Assembly: GCF_036880965.1 (NCBI RefSeq)
Contig: NZ_JBAJMV010000006.1
Coordinates: forward strand, 248,001-312,000
Reading direction: 5' to 3'
Length of the DNA: 64,000 bases
Origin: JAUASW01 sp036880965
Lineage (GTDB): Bacteria > Pseudomonadota > Gammaproteobacteria > Burkholderiales > Burkholderiaceae_C
This document shows positions 24,898 to 34,146 of the stretch, piece after piece; position 1 is the first letter of the stretch, and each line of letters starts with the position of its first letter. Under the pieces are notes generated by a model, which searched no databases, was not told the DNA's origin, and was given only the letters and a program-made list of their open reading frames with translations. Made by a program: the position numbers and the translations under genes.

Positions 24898-25311
24898 ATG
24901 CGCAGCTACCCTCCCAACAGCCCGAAGGCCGCCGCACGACTGGTGGCCCTGACCATGCTTGCGGACGGCCATGTCAGCCGGATCGAGGCCCAGACACTGG
25001 AACGCCTGGGACTGCCAAAGGCCTTCGGCCTGAGCGTCGAGGACCTCAGCGCGGTACTGCAGGGGCTCTGCGAAGACCTGCTGTGCAGCAGTCAGGGCGA
25101 CTGGTGCCGACCGGTGGTCGACGCCGCGCTGATCAACGGATTGCTCGCTGAAGTCACCGACCCGGGCCTGCGTGCCACGGTCCTGCGCGCCTGCGTTGCC
25201 GTGGCCGAGGCCGACGAGGAGCTGGCCGACGGCGAATGCGTGGTGCTGATGCAGGCGATTCAGCAGTGGCGCGTCGGCACGCTGCCGAGCCTGAAGGCCC
25301 ACCCGGCCTGA
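24898..25311 (+). CDS. TerB-like protein (DjlA/TerB helical domain)
   Basis: A 137-residue all-helical soluble protein resembling the TerB family: acidic residues in AEADEELADGE, preceded by ALTMLADGHVSRIEA, recall the paired Asp/Glu helices of TerB. The family is associated with tellurite resistance and envelope or metal stress, but the biochemistry is unclear. Start ATG 24898 has GGAG in place; ATG 24886 is an alternative. It lies 50 bases upstream of a TerC-type membrane protein, and terB-terC pairing supports both calls. Confidence 0.65.
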   Translation: MRSYPPNSPKAAARLVALTMLADGHVSRIEAQTLERLGLPKAFGLSVEDLSAVLQGLCEDLLCSSQGDWCRPVVDAALINGLLAEVTDPGLRATVLRACVAVAEADEELADGECVVLMQAIQQWRVGTLPSLKAHPA

Positions 25312-25361
25312 GCGCCGTCCCGCACACGCCCTACCCCCTTCATCGCTGCAAGAGCTGCTCC

Positions 25362-26351
25362 ATGACCCACTTGCCCGAACTCCTTCAGCTCCCTGTGCTG
25401 GGCCAAGCCCTGTGGCTGTGGCTGGTCTTCGCCGCCACGGTCACCACCCTGCTGGCCCTGGACCTGGGCGTGCTGCACCGTACCGACCGGGAAATCGGCA
25501 TCCGCGAAAGCCTCTGGCTGTCGGCCGGGTACATCAGCGTGGGCCTGGCCTTCGGCGCCTGGCTGTGGTGGCAGCTCGGGCCGCAAAGCGGCATGGAGTA
25601 CCTCACCGGCTTCGTGATCGAGAAGTCGCTGTCGATGGACAACGTCTTCGTGATCGCATTGATCTTCGGCTTCTTCGCCGTGCCACGGCAGTACCAGCAC
25701 CGGGTGCTGTTCTGGGGCATCCTCGGCGTGATCGTCCTGCGCGCCCTGATGATCGGTATGGGCGCCGCCCTGGTGTCCGAGTTCAGCTGGGTGCTCTACC
25801 TGTTCGGCGCCTTCCTGGTCGTCACCGGCCTGAAGATGCTCTGGATGAGCAGCGAGCCCACCAGCGATCTGGCAAACAACCCCGCTTTGCGCTTGTTGCG
25901 CCGCCTGATGCGCGTCACGCCCCAATTGCACGGCAACGCCTTCTTCGTGCGCCAGGCCGCCGTGCCAGGTGGCCCCAGGGTGCTGTGGGCCACACCCTTG
26001 TTCCTGGCCCTGTGCATGGTCGAGTTCGCCGACCTGGTGTTTGCCGTGGACTCGGTGCCGGCCATCTTCGCCATCACCACCGACCCTTTCATCGTCTACA
26101 CGAGCAATATCTTCGCCATCCTCGGCCTGCGGGCGCTGTACTTCGCGCTCTCGGCCCTGATTCATCGCTTCCGCTACCTCAAGTACGCGCTGGCGCTGGT
26201 GCTGGTATTCATTGGCTCCAAGATCTTCCTGGTGGGCATCGTGGGCAAGATTCCGCCCTCGATCAGCCTCTCGGTCACCGCAGCACTGATTGCGGGCGGC
26301 GTGTTGTTTTCGCTCTGGAAAACGCGGCCGGGCGTCGCAGCCGGTTCATGA
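25362..26351 (+). CDS. TerC family integral membrane protein (Alx-like)
   Basis: A 329-residue multi-spanning inner-membrane protein of the TerC/Alx family. About nine hydrophobic helices are visible. The family acidic membrane motifs are present: EKSLSMDNVFVIALIF in the first half and VEFADLVFAVDSVPAIFA in the second. Relatives such as Alx are linked to manganese export and pH response, and TerC to tellurite resistance. The gap to the TerB-like gene is only 50 bases, so there is no room for a yybP-ykoY riboswitch directly upstream. The gene is convergent with the DUF1854 gene. Confidence 0.9.
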   Translation: MTHLPELLQLPVLGQALWLWLVFAATVTTLLALDLGVLHRTDREIGIRESLWLSAGYISVGLAFGAWLWWQLGPQSGMEYLTGFVIEKSLSMDNVFVIALIFGFFAVPRQYQHRVLFWGILGVIVLRALMIGMGAALVSEFSWVLYLFGAFLVVTGLKMLWMSSEPTSDLANNPALRLLRRLMRVTPQLHGNAFFVRQAAVPGGPRVLWATPLFLALCMVEFADLVFAVDSVPAIFAITTDPFIVYTSNIFAILGLRALYFALSALIHRFRYLKYALALVLVFIGSKIFLVGIVGKIPPSISLSVTAALIAGGVLFSLWKTRPGVAAGS

Positions 26352-26438
26352 GGAGGCACCCGCACGCTCGCTGTGCCGCTCGTGTCCGCCGCAGCGCCGA
26401 CCCTTGACAAGCACAGCGGCTGCGGCAAGTGCCGCGGC

Positions 26439-26915
26439 TCAGAGAAAGCGTTCCAGGACTTTCTTTGACGCGCGGTCCAGCGCGAATCGGTCCGGCAGGA
26501 TGAACTGCAGGCCGTGGCTGCTGGTGATCAGCAGCCGGCCTTCGCCCAGGCGGCGGATGTCTTCCTCGGTCTTCAGGATGAACTGGGTCTCGCCACGGTC
26601 GGTCTCAATCGTCCATTGGCTGGGTGTCGAGAAGGTCGAGACGCCGACAATGCGCAGCACCGTGGGCATGAAGTCGCGGCTGGCGAATTCGGCCTGCAGG
26701 AGCTCGCGTTCCTGCTCGGGCAGGTTCGAGAGGCGGTCGATCCAGGCCAGCTCATGGCCATCGGTGCCGATGATGGACAGGCCTTCATCCGGCGCCGAAA
26801 TCGGATGCGCCCGCACCGGCACCACGCCCTGGTGCTCGACTCCCTGCTCGTCCACCAGCACCAGGCGGCCGAAGGCATTGCGGTTCAGCGATTGGTACTT
26901 GCCCGGCGTGCTCAT
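26439..26915 (-). CDS. DUF1854 protein, cyanophycin-locus associated
   Basis: A 158-residue soluble protein of the DUF1854 family, found next to cyanophycin synthetase genes in many Burkholderiales. Recognisable parts are NRNAFGRLVLVDEQGVEHQGVVPVRAHPISAPDEGLSI and the later RDFMPTVLRIVGVSTFSTPSQWTIETDRG. It has no signal peptide or membrane helix. Its start overlaps the ABC-transporter stop by four bases, so the two are coupled and probably work together. It could be a cytoplasmic partner of the transporter. The biochemical role is unknown. Confidence 0.85.
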   Translation of the reverse strand: MSTPGKYQSLNRNAFGRLVLVDEQGVEHQGVVPVRAHPISAPDEGLSIIGTDGHELAWIDRLSNLPEQERELLQAEFASRDFMPTVLRIVGVSTFSTPSQWTIETDRGETQFILKTEEDIRRLGEGRLLITSSHGLQFILPDRFALDRASKKVLERFL

Positions 26916-29197
26916 AGGGCCTCCGTCGTCGTGTGGGCGTTCGGGTTGGGAATGGCGACGGCCTCGGCATCCTCGGCGTCCACACGACGAGCCTGCGCCT
27001 CGTACAGCCGCCAGTAGGCGCCCTTCTTATCCATCAGCTCGTCGTGCGGGCCGACCTCGACCACCTGGCCGCGGTCCATCACCACGAGGCGATCTGCCTT
27101 GCGCAAGGTGGAAAGCCGGTGGGCGATGGCAATCGTCGTGCGGCCCTTCACCAGGTTGTCCAGTGCCCTCTGGATTTCCTTCTCGGTCTCGGTGTCGACC
27201 GAGGAGGTGGCCTCGTCGAGAATCAGGATGCGCGGATTGATCAGCAAGGCGCGGGCAATCGAGATGCGCTGGCGTTCACCGCCAGAGAGGCCCTGGCCGC
27301 GCTCGCCCACCAGCGAGTCGTAGCCCTGCGGCAGGCGCAGGATGAACTCATGGGCATGCGCCGCACGGGCCGCGGCAACGATCTCCTCGCGCGTGGCCTC
27401 GGGTTTGCCGTAGGCGATGTTCTCGGCAATCGTGCCGAAGAACAGGAACGGCTCCTGCAGCACCAGGCCGATGTGGCGGCGGAAATCGGCCACGCCGATG
27501 CGGCGCAGGTCCACGCCGTCTACCCGGATGCCGCCTTCGGTCACGTCGTAGAAGCGGCAGATCAGGTTGACGAGCGTGCTCTTGCCCGAGCCGCTGTGGC
27601 CCACGAGGCCGATCATCTCGCCCGGCTTGATCTCGAGCGACAGGCCGCGGATCACGGCGCGGTTGCCGTAGCGGAAACCGATGTCGTCGATCTGGATGCC
27701 GCCTTCGATCTTCGGCAGCTTCACCGGATTGGCCGGCTCGGGCACGTTCGATTGGTGGTCGAGGATGTCGAAGATGCGCTTGGCGCCGGCCGCAGCCTTC
27801 TGCGTGACCGAGACGATGCGGCTCATCGAATCCATGCGGCCATAGAAGCGGCCGATGTAGGCGATGAAGGCGGTCAGCACGCCGACCGTGATGTCGCCCT
27901 TGGCCACCAGCGAAATGCCGAAGGCCCAGACGACCAGCAGGCCGATTTCTGTCAGCAGCGAGACGGTCGGCGAGAACAGGCTCCAGGTCTTGTTCAGCTT
28001 GTCGTTCACCGCCAGGTTGTGGGCATTGGCGGCACGAAAGCGCTGGGCCTCGCGCTTCTCCTGTGCAAAGGCCTTGACCACGCGCACGCCGGGAATGGTG
28101 TCGGCCAGCACGCTGGTGACTTCGCCCCAGACCCGGTCGATCTTCTCGAAGCCGGTGCGCAGTCGGTCGCGCACCAGGTGGATCATCCAGGCAATGAAAG
28201 GCAGGGGCAGCAAGGTGGCCAGGGCCAGCCAGGGGTTGATCGAGAACAGGATCAGCGCCGTCATGCCCAGCATCAGCACGTCGGTGATGAAGTCCAGCGC
28301 ATGCAGGGACAGGAACACGCTGATGCGGTCGGTTTCCGAGCCGATGCGGCTCATCAGGTCCCCGGTGCGCTTGCTGCCGAAATACTCCAGCGACAGCGAC
28401 AGCAGATGCTCGAAGGTGGCCGTGCGCAGGTCGGCCGCAATGCGCTCCGACACCAGGGCCAGGATGTAGGTCTTGGCCCAGCCGAGCAGCCAGGACACCA
28501 GGCCGGCACCGAACAGCCCGCCCAGGTACATGCCGACCAGCCAGGGGTCAATCTGCTGGCCGTTCTGGAACGGGATCAGCACCTTGTCCATCAAGGGCAT
28601 GCTCAGGTAGGGTGCCACCAGAGTCGCACCCGTCGAGCCCAGCATCAGGGCGAAACCGAGCGCCAGCTGCCCTTGATAGGGCCTGGCAAAGCGCCAGAGG
28701 CGCAAGAGCACCCAGGTGGACGGCGGCGTGTGCAGCTCGCGGGCGCAGGTGGGGCACTCTTCGCTCTCGGGCGGCAGGGGCGCCTTGCAGCTGGGACAGA
28801 ACTCCACGTCCTCGGCGGCGTCGCGCGCGCCCTCATCGCGGCGCTCGAACTGTTCCTGCCAGCGCTGCGCCTGCAGGTTCATTTGCAGGGTGAAGCGCCA
28901 GACGGCCAGGCGCTGCCGGCCATCCACCAGCTCCAGGCTGCCGACGCCGGCGTGGTCGGATATCCGCATCGAGAGCTGCGGGCTCAGCGTCCATTCGCTC
29001 CATGCCTTGCCGGCCGGGTCCCAGGCCAGCAGACGATGGCTGGTCAGCACCAACAGGCCACGGGCGAAGTGCAGCCTGGAGTCAAGGTCAACCTCCAGCT
29101 CGCCGACGACGTTTTCGTCCGACATGAGCCGCGCCTTCAGGGCAGACCACTCCGGATGTACTGGGTCCGGCGCGACTTCGGGATGTTGATGCTGCAT
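26912..29197 (-). CDS. ABC exporter-fold protein of the cyanophycin locus with N-terminal zinc ribbon
   Basis: A 761-residue fused ABC half-transporter. Residues 20-120 form a PH-like beta domain (LTSHRLLAWDPAGKAWSEWTL). A zinc ribbon follows (C134-x-x-C137 and C148-x-x-C151), then a six-helix exporter membrane domain (about 160-470). The ATPase has Walker A VGHSGSGKST, signature LSGGERQR and Walker B LILDEATSS. The soluble N-domain and zinc ribbon are not usual in exporters of this class. ATG 29197 is chosen, since the longer reading needs a TTG. It is divergent from the first cyanophycin synthetase gene. Substrate unknown; an amino acid or peptide linked to cyanophycin is a guess. Confidence 0.88.
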   Translation of the reverse strand: MQHQHPEVAPDPVHPEWSALKARLMSDENVVGELEVDLDSRLHFARGLLVLTSHRLLAWDPAGKAWSEWTLSPQLSMRISDHAGVGSLELVDGRQRLAVWRFTLQMNLQAQRWQEQFERRDEGARDAAEDVEFCPSCKAPLPPESEECPTCARELHTPPSTWVLLRLWRFARPYQGQLALGFALMLGSTGATLVAPYLSMPLMDKVLIPFQNGQQIDPWLVGMYLGGLFGAGLVSWLLGWAKTYILALVSERIAADLRTATFEHLLSLSLEYFGSKRTGDLMSRIGSETDRISVFLSLHALDFITDVLMLGMTALILFSINPWLALATLLPLPFIAWMIHLVRDRLRTGFEKIDRVWGEVTSVLADTIPGVRVVKAFAQEKREAQRFRAANAHNLAVNDKLNKTWSLFSPTVSLLTEIGLLVVWAFGISLVAKGDITVGVLTAFIAYIGRFYGRMDSMSRIVSVTQKAAAGAKRIFDILDHQSNVPEPANPVKLPKIEGGIQIDDIGFRYGNRAVIRGLSLEIKPGEMIGLVGHSGSGKSTLVNLICRFYDVTEGGIRVDGVDLRRIGVADFRRHIGLVLQEPFLFFGTIAENIAYGKPEATREEIVAAARAAHAHEFILRLPQGYDSLVGERGQGLSGGERQRISIARALLINPRILILDEATSSVDTETEKEIQRALDNLVKGRTTIAIAHRLSTLRKADRLVVMDRGQVVEVGPHDELMDKKGAYWRLYEAQARRVDAEDAEAVAIPNPNAHTTTEAL

Positions 29198-29214
29198 TGT
29201 TTGTTCTGCCAACT

Positions 29215-29230
29215 GGGCCTTTTCAGGCCC
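29215..29230 (-). other. Short hairpin in the leader of the ABC-transporter gene
   Basis: GGGCC-N6-GGCCC (29215-29230) sits just upstream of the ABC-transporter start in the 183-base divergent region (29198-29380) between it and the first cyanophycin synthetase gene. The rest of that region must hold both promoters. I can see AT-rich TTGTAATTAAG near 29251 but no confident -35/-10 pair. Confidence 0.35.
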
Positions 29231-29380
29231 TATTCGCCAGTTCGGCGCTTGTTGTAATTAAGCGGATTTTGACCGATGCCGGCTGCCTGCCACAAAAGTT
29301 CCGGCAGCGGCAGTCCGCAAAGAAGCGCGCACAATGGTGCCCTGAGCTCCCGAAAGCCCCCGAACCAGCCCTCGCCCTCC

Positions 29381-31558
29381 ATGAGCAGACACGACGACAT
29401 CAAGCTTTTGCGCGTCAACTATTTGCGCGGCCCGAACATGTGGACCTACCGCCCGGTGCTTGAAACCTGGCTGGACCTGGGGGCCCTCGAGGACTACCCA
29501 AGCAACAAGGTTCCCGGCTTCACAGACCGGCTGACCGCCGCGCTGCCGGCCCTGGCCGAGCACCATTGCGGCGTCGGCGAGCGCGGCGGCTTCCTGCAGC
29601 GCCTGGTCGAAGGCACCTGGATGGGCCATGTCCTGGAACATGTGGTGATCGAGCTGCTGAATCTGGCCAGCATGCCTACCGGCTTTGGTCAGACCCGCTC
29701 CACCTCGCAGCACGGCGTCTACCGCATGGTGTTCCGGGCCCGCGACGAGCAGGTCGCCCGCCAGGCCCTGGCCGAGGGCCACGCCCTCTTGATGGCGGTG
29801 ATCAATGATGAGCCGACCGACGTGGCCGCCGCGGTCGAGCGGGTGCGCGACAAGGTCGACGACTGCTACCTCGGCCCCTCCACTGCTGCGATCGTCGCGG
29901 CAGCGACCGATCGCCGCATTCCGCACATCCGCCTGAACGACGGCAATCTGGTGCAACTGGGCCATGGCGCCCGCCAGCGCCGCATCTGGACCGCCGAGAC
30001 CGACATGACCAGCGCCATCGCCGAAGGCATTGCGCGCGACAAGGACCTCACAAAAGACCTGCTCAAGGCCGTTGGTGTGCCGGTACCGGCCGGCAGCGTG
30101 GTCAAGAACGCGGACGAGGCCTGGGAAGCCGCCGACGACCTGGGCCTGCCCGTGGTGGTCAAGCCGTCGGATGGCAATCACGGCCGCGGCGTCACGCTCG
30201 ACCTGAAGAAGCGCGAGGACATTGCAGCCGCCTTCGAAGTGGCCGAACGGCATGGCTCCGAGGTGCTCGTCGAGCGCTACATCCCCGGCAACGAGCACCG
30301 CCTGCTGGTGGTCGGCGGCCAGGTGGTGGCAGCCGCCCGCGGCGACGAGGCCTGGGTCACCGGCGACGGCAAGCACACGGTCGAAGAACTCGTGGAGCTG
30401 CAAATCAACAGCGACCCGCGCCGTGGCACGACCGAAGAGTTTCCACTCAACCGACTCGACATCGCCGAAGACGCCGTCATCCAGCTGGACCTGCAGCGCC
30501 AGGGCCTGTCCGCCACCGCCGTGCCAGCCGCCGGCCAGCGCGTGCTGATCCAGCGCAACGGCAATGTAGCCATCGACTGCACCGACGAGATGCACCCTGA
30601 CGTGGCCTTCCAGGTCTCGCTGGCGGCCCGCACCATCGGCCTCGACATCGCCGGCGTCGACCTGGTCACCAGCGATATTTCCAAGCCGCTGCACGAGACG
30701 GGCGGCGCCATCGTCGAGGTCAACGCAGGCCCTGGCCTGCTGATGCACCTGAAGCCGGCTGCAGGCAACCCACAGCCCGTGGGTCAGGCCATCATCGACC
30801 ACCTGTTCTCGTCCGACGAAACCGGCCGCATCCCCATCGTCGGCATCACCGCATCGACAGGCGGCAACAACATCGCCCGCCTGGTCGCCTGGCTGCTGCA
30901 TCTGAACGGCCGCCACGTGGGCCTGTCCTGCAGTGACGGCCTCTTCCTCGGCAACCGTCGTGTCGAGCACAGGCGCGGTGCGCGCTGGGAGGCGGCGCAC
31001 CGCCTCTTGATGAACCGTGGCGTCGATGCCGTCGTGGCCGAGAGCAATGCCGGCGTGATCCTGCAGGACGGCCTGGCGTACGACCGCTGCGCCGTCGGTG
31101 TGGTCTGCGACATGGGCGGCCTGGGCACGCTGGACGATCACGACATCCGCACGGAAGACCAGCTCTTCAAGGTCCTGCGCACGCAGGTGGACGTGGTGCT
31201 GTCCGACGGCGTTGCCGTGCTGAACGCCGCCGAGCCCCGCCTGGTTGAAATGGCCGAGCTGAGCGATGGCGAAGTGCTGTTCTATGCGCTGGACGGCAGC
31301 AATGCCGCCATCACCGCGCACCGCGCCAAGGGTGGCCGTGCCGTGTTCCTGCGAAGCGGCGCCGCCGTGCTGGCCCAGGGCCAGGGCGAGACAGCGGGCG
31401 CCAATATCGACGCCTTGCTCCAGCGATTTGCTGCCGCAGGCATCGCCACCGATGCGCAGACGCTGCTGGCAGCCGTTGCCGCCGCCTGGGCGCTGCATAT
31501 CTCGCCCGAACTGATCTCCGCCGGGGCCGACACCTTCGTGCCCGCGCTGACCCACTGA
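29381..31558 (+). CDS. cphA': Cyanophycin synthetase-like protein with degenerate Mur-ligase domain (CphA')
   Basis: A 725-residue member of the cyanophycin synthetase family. The N-domain (LLRVNYLRGPNMWTYRPVLE) and ATP-grasp domain (about 210-480, VVVKPSDGNHGRGVTL and VEVNAGPGLLMHL) look intact. The Mur-ligase-like domain starts near 485, but its P-loop reads TASTGGNN (490-497) where the partner protein has TGTNGKTT. The Lys and Thr needed for ATP are gone. The C-terminal ligase region is also shorter. CphA2-type enzymes, which rebuild polymer from dipeptides with one active site, show a comparable loss. It is 23 bases upstream of the full-length cphA, in one operon. Confidence 0.88.
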   Translation: MSRHDDIKLLRVNYLRGPNMWTYRPVLETWLDLGALEDYPSNKVPGFTDRLTAALPALAEHHCGVGERGGFLQRLVEGTWMGHVLEHVVIELLNLASMPTGFGQTRSTSQHGVYRMVFRARDEQVARQALAEGHALLMAVINDEPTDVAAAVERVRDKVDDCYLGPSTAAIVAAATDRRIPHIRLNDGNLVQLGHGARQRRIWTAETDMTSAIAEGIARDKDLTKDLLKAVGVPVPAGSVVKNADEAWEAADDLGLPVVVKPSDGNHGRGVTLDLKKREDIAAAFEVAERHGSEVLVERYIPGNEHRLLVVGGQVVAAARGDEAWVTGDGKHTVEELVELQINSDPRRGTTEEFPLNRLDIAEDAVIQLDLQRQGLSATAVPAAGQRVLIQRNGNVAIDCTDEMHPDVAFQVSLAARTIGLDIAGVDLVTSDISKPLHETGGAIVEVNAGPGLLMHLKPAAGNPQPVGQAIIDHLFSSDETGRIPIVGITASTGGNNIARLVAWLLHLNGRHVGLSCSDGLFLGNRRVEHRRGARWEAAHRLLMNRGVDAVVAESNAGVILQDGLAYDRCAVGVVCDMGGLGTLDDHDIRTEDQLFKVLRTQVDVVLSDGVAVLNAAEPRLVEMAELSDGEVLFYALDGSNAAITAHRAKGGRAVFLRSGAAVLAQGQGETAGANIDALLQRFAAAGIATDAQTLLAAVAAAWALHISPELISAGADTFVPALTH

Positions 31559-31581
31559 TTGCTAAGCCGAGTACCGACAGC

Positions 31582-34146
31582 ATGGAAGTCTCCCGCACCC
31601 GCGCCCTGCGTGGCCCCAATATGTGGAGCCGTCACACCGCCATTGAAGCGGTGGTCAGTTGCTCCGGCCCCGATCTCGCCATCGCCGACCAGCCCGGCTT
31701 CGAAGCCAGGCTGCGCGCGCTGTTCCCAGGCATCGGCCCTTTGCGGCCCAAGCAGTCGCTGGCCCATGTGCTGGAGCAGGCCACGCTGGCGCTGCAGGCG
31801 CAAGCCGGCTGCCCGGTCACGTTCAGCCACACACACGCCACGTCCGAGCCCGGCACTTTCCAGGTCGTTGTCGAGTACAGCGAGGAAGACGTCGGCCGCA
31901 TGGCATTCAAGGCCGCTTGCGAGTTGATGGAAGCGGCGCGCAACGGCGGCAGCTTCGATGCTGACGCCACGCTGGCCCAGCTGCGCGAGCTGGACGAAGA
32001 CGTGCGCCTGGGTCCCTCGACCGGGTCCATCGTCGACGCGGCCGTCGCTCGTGGCGTGCCCTTCCGCCGCCTGACGCAAGGCAGTCTGGTGCAGTTCGGC
32101 TGGGGCGCCAAGCAGCGGCGCATCTGGGCGGCCGAAGTCGATGCGACCTCGGCAGTGTCCGAATCCATCGCGCAAGACAAGGACCTCTGCAAGCGCCTTC
32201 TGCAATCGGCCGGCGTGCCCGTGCCCATCGGCAGCCCGGTCGACTCGGTGGACGAAGCCTGGCAAGTGGCGCTGGACATCGGCCTGCCGGTCGTGGTCAA
32301 GCCGCAGGACGGCAACCAGGGCAAGGGCGTGACGGTGAACGTCGTGACCCGCGAGCACATGGAAGTCGCCTACAAGGCCGCAGACGAAATCGGCCATGTG
32401 ATGGTCGAGAAGTTCCTGCCCGGTTCCGACTACCGCCTGCTGGTGGTGGGTGACAAGCTGGTGGCTGCGGCCCGCCGCGACCCGCCGCACGTGATCGGCG
32501 ACGGCAGCCTGACGGTCAAGCAGCTGGTCGACAAGGTCAACGCCGACCCCAAGCGGGGTGACGGCCACGCCACCTCCCTCACCAAGATCCGGTTCGACGA
32601 CATCGCCGTGGCCCGCCTCGAGCTGCAGGGCCTGACGCCGGAATCGGTGCCCGAGAAGGGCCGCCGCGTCATCCTGCGCAACAACGCCAATCTGTCCACC
32701 GGCGGCACCGCCACCGACGTGACCGACGACGTGCATCCCGACGTGGCGGCGCGCGCAGTCGCTGCCGCACAAGTGGTGGGCCTGCATGTCTGCGGCGTCG
32801 ACGTGGTGGCCGAGAGCGTTCACCAGCCGCTGGAAGAAGTGAACGGCGGCATCGTCGAGGTCAATGCCGCACCCGGCCTGCGCATGCACCTGAGCCCCAG
32901 CTATGGCAAGGGCCGCAATGTCGGCGAGGCCATCATTTCGCACCTCTACGGCCACGCCACGGCCAAGGGTGAAGACGGCCGCATTCCGGTCGTCGCCGTC
33001 ACCGGTACGAATGGCAAGACCACCACCAGCCGCCTGATCGCTCACCTGTTCAGCACGCTGGGCCTGCGCGTGGGCATGACCAACACCGATGGCGTCTACG
33101 TCGACGGCCGCCAGATCGACAGCGGCGACTGCTCCGGCCCGAAGAGCGCCCGCAATGTGCTGATGCATCCGGACGTGGAAGCCGCGGTGTTCGAAACCGC
33201 CCGCGGCGGCGTGCTGCGCGAGGGCCTGGGGTTCGACCGCTGCCAGGTCGCCGTCGTCACCAACCTCGGTGCCGGTGATCACCTGGGCATGAACTTCCTC
33301 AACACCGTCGAGGAGTTGGCCCTGGTCAAGCGCGTGATCGTGCAGAACGTGGCGCCGAATGGCTATGCCGTCTTGAACGCGGCCGATCCGGTGGTGGCCA
33401 ATATGGCCGGCGTCTGCCCGGGCCAGATCATCTTCTTCGCCGCTGATCGCCACCATCCGCTGATGGCTCAGCACCGGTCGCAGGGCAAGCGCTGCGTCTA
33501 CATCGACGGCGACCAGCTCGTGGCTGCTCAAGGCGCCTGGCGGGAGACGATTCCGCTGCGCGAGATTCCGATCACCCGCAACGGCGCCATCGGCTTCCAG
33601 GTCGAGAACGCGATGGCCTCGGTGGCTGCCGCCTGGGGCGTGGGCATCGATTGGGACACCATCCGCCGCGGTGTCGCCAGCTTCGCGAATGACGCCGACA
33701 ACGCGCCCGGCCGCTTCAATGTCATGGACTTCCGTGGCGCCACCGTGATTGCCGACTACGGCCACAACGGCGATGCGATGACTGCACTGGTGGCAGCCGT
33801 CGAAGCCTTGCCGGCCACGCGCCGCTCGGTCGTGATCTCGGGTGCCGGCGACCGCCGCGACGAGGACATCACGATCCAGACGCAGATCCTCGGCAAGGCC
33901 TTCGACGAAGTGATCCTGTACCAGGACGCCTGCCAGCGCGGCCGCGAGGACGGCGAGGTGCTGGCCCTGCTGCGCCGCGGCCTGGAAGGCGCCACGCGCA
34001 CGCGCGAGATCGAGGAGATCCAGGGCGAGTTCGTTGCCATCGACCGCGCGCTCGACAAACTCCAGCCCGGCGAGCTGTGCCTGGTGCTGGTCGACCAGGT
34101 CGAGGAAGCACTGGCGCACCTGGCCGAGCGGGTCAAGAACGGCTAG
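31582..34146 (+). CDS. cphA: Cyanophycin synthetase
   Basis: A complete 854-residue enzyme that makes the storage polymer multi-L-arginyl-poly-L-aspartate. It has an N-domain (RALRGPNMWS), an ATP-grasp domain for aspartate addition (VVVKPQDGNQGKGVTV, EVNAAPGLRMHL), and a Mur-ligase-like domain for arginine addition with an intact P-loop T474-G-T-N-G-K-T-T481. The FETARGGVLREGLGFDRCQVAVVTNLGAGDHLG and HNGDAMTAL stretches follow. Length is typical. It is co-transcribed with the degenerate paralog upstream. No cyanophycinase or isoaspartyl dipeptidase is in the window. Its stop overlaps that of the convergent neighbour in a CTAG. Confidence 0.95.
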   Translation: MEVSRTRALRGPNMWSRHTAIEAVVSCSGPDLAIADQPGFEARLRALFPGIGPLRPKQSLAHVLEQATLALQAQAGCPVTFSHTHATSEPGTFQVVVEYSEEDVGRMAFKAACELMEAARNGGSFDADATLAQLRELDEDVRLGPSTGSIVDAAVARGVPFRRLTQGSLVQFGWGAKQRRIWAAEVDATSAVSESIAQDKDLCKRLLQSAGVPVPIGSPVDSVDEAWQVALDIGLPVVVKPQDGNQGKGVTVNVVTREHMEVAYKAADEIGHVMVEKFLPGSDYRLLVVGDKLVAAARRDPPHVIGDGSLTVKQLVDKVNADPKRGDGHATSLTKIRFDDIAVARLELQGLTPESVPEKGRRVILRNNANLSTGGTATDVTDDVHPDVAARAVAAAQVVGLHVCGVDVVAESVHQPLEEVNGGIVEVNAAPGLRMHLSPSYGKGRNVGEAIISHLYGHATAKGEDGRIPVVAVTGTNGKTTTSRLIAHLFSTLGLRVGMTNTDGVYVDGRQIDSGDCSGPKSARNVLMHPDVEAAVFETARGGVLREGLGFDRCQVAVVTNLGAGDHLGMNFLNTVEELALVKRVIVQNVAPNGYAVLNAADPVVANMAGVCPGQIIFFAADRHHPLMAQHRSQGKRCVYIDGDQLVAAQGAWRETIPLREIPITRNGAIGFQVENAMASVAAAWGVGIDWDTIRRGVASFANDADNAPGRFNVMDFRGATVIADYGHNGDAMTALVAAVEALPATRRSVVISGAGDRRDEDITIQTQILGKAFDEVILYQDACQRGREDGEVLALLRRGLEGATRTREIEEIQGEFVAIDRALDKLQPGELCLVLVDQVEEALAHLAERVKNG

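Noticed and set aside
25312..25361. Manganese riboswitch (yybP-ykoY) ahead of the TerC gene
   Set aside because: Only 50 bases separate it from the TerB-like gene, too short for the aptamer.
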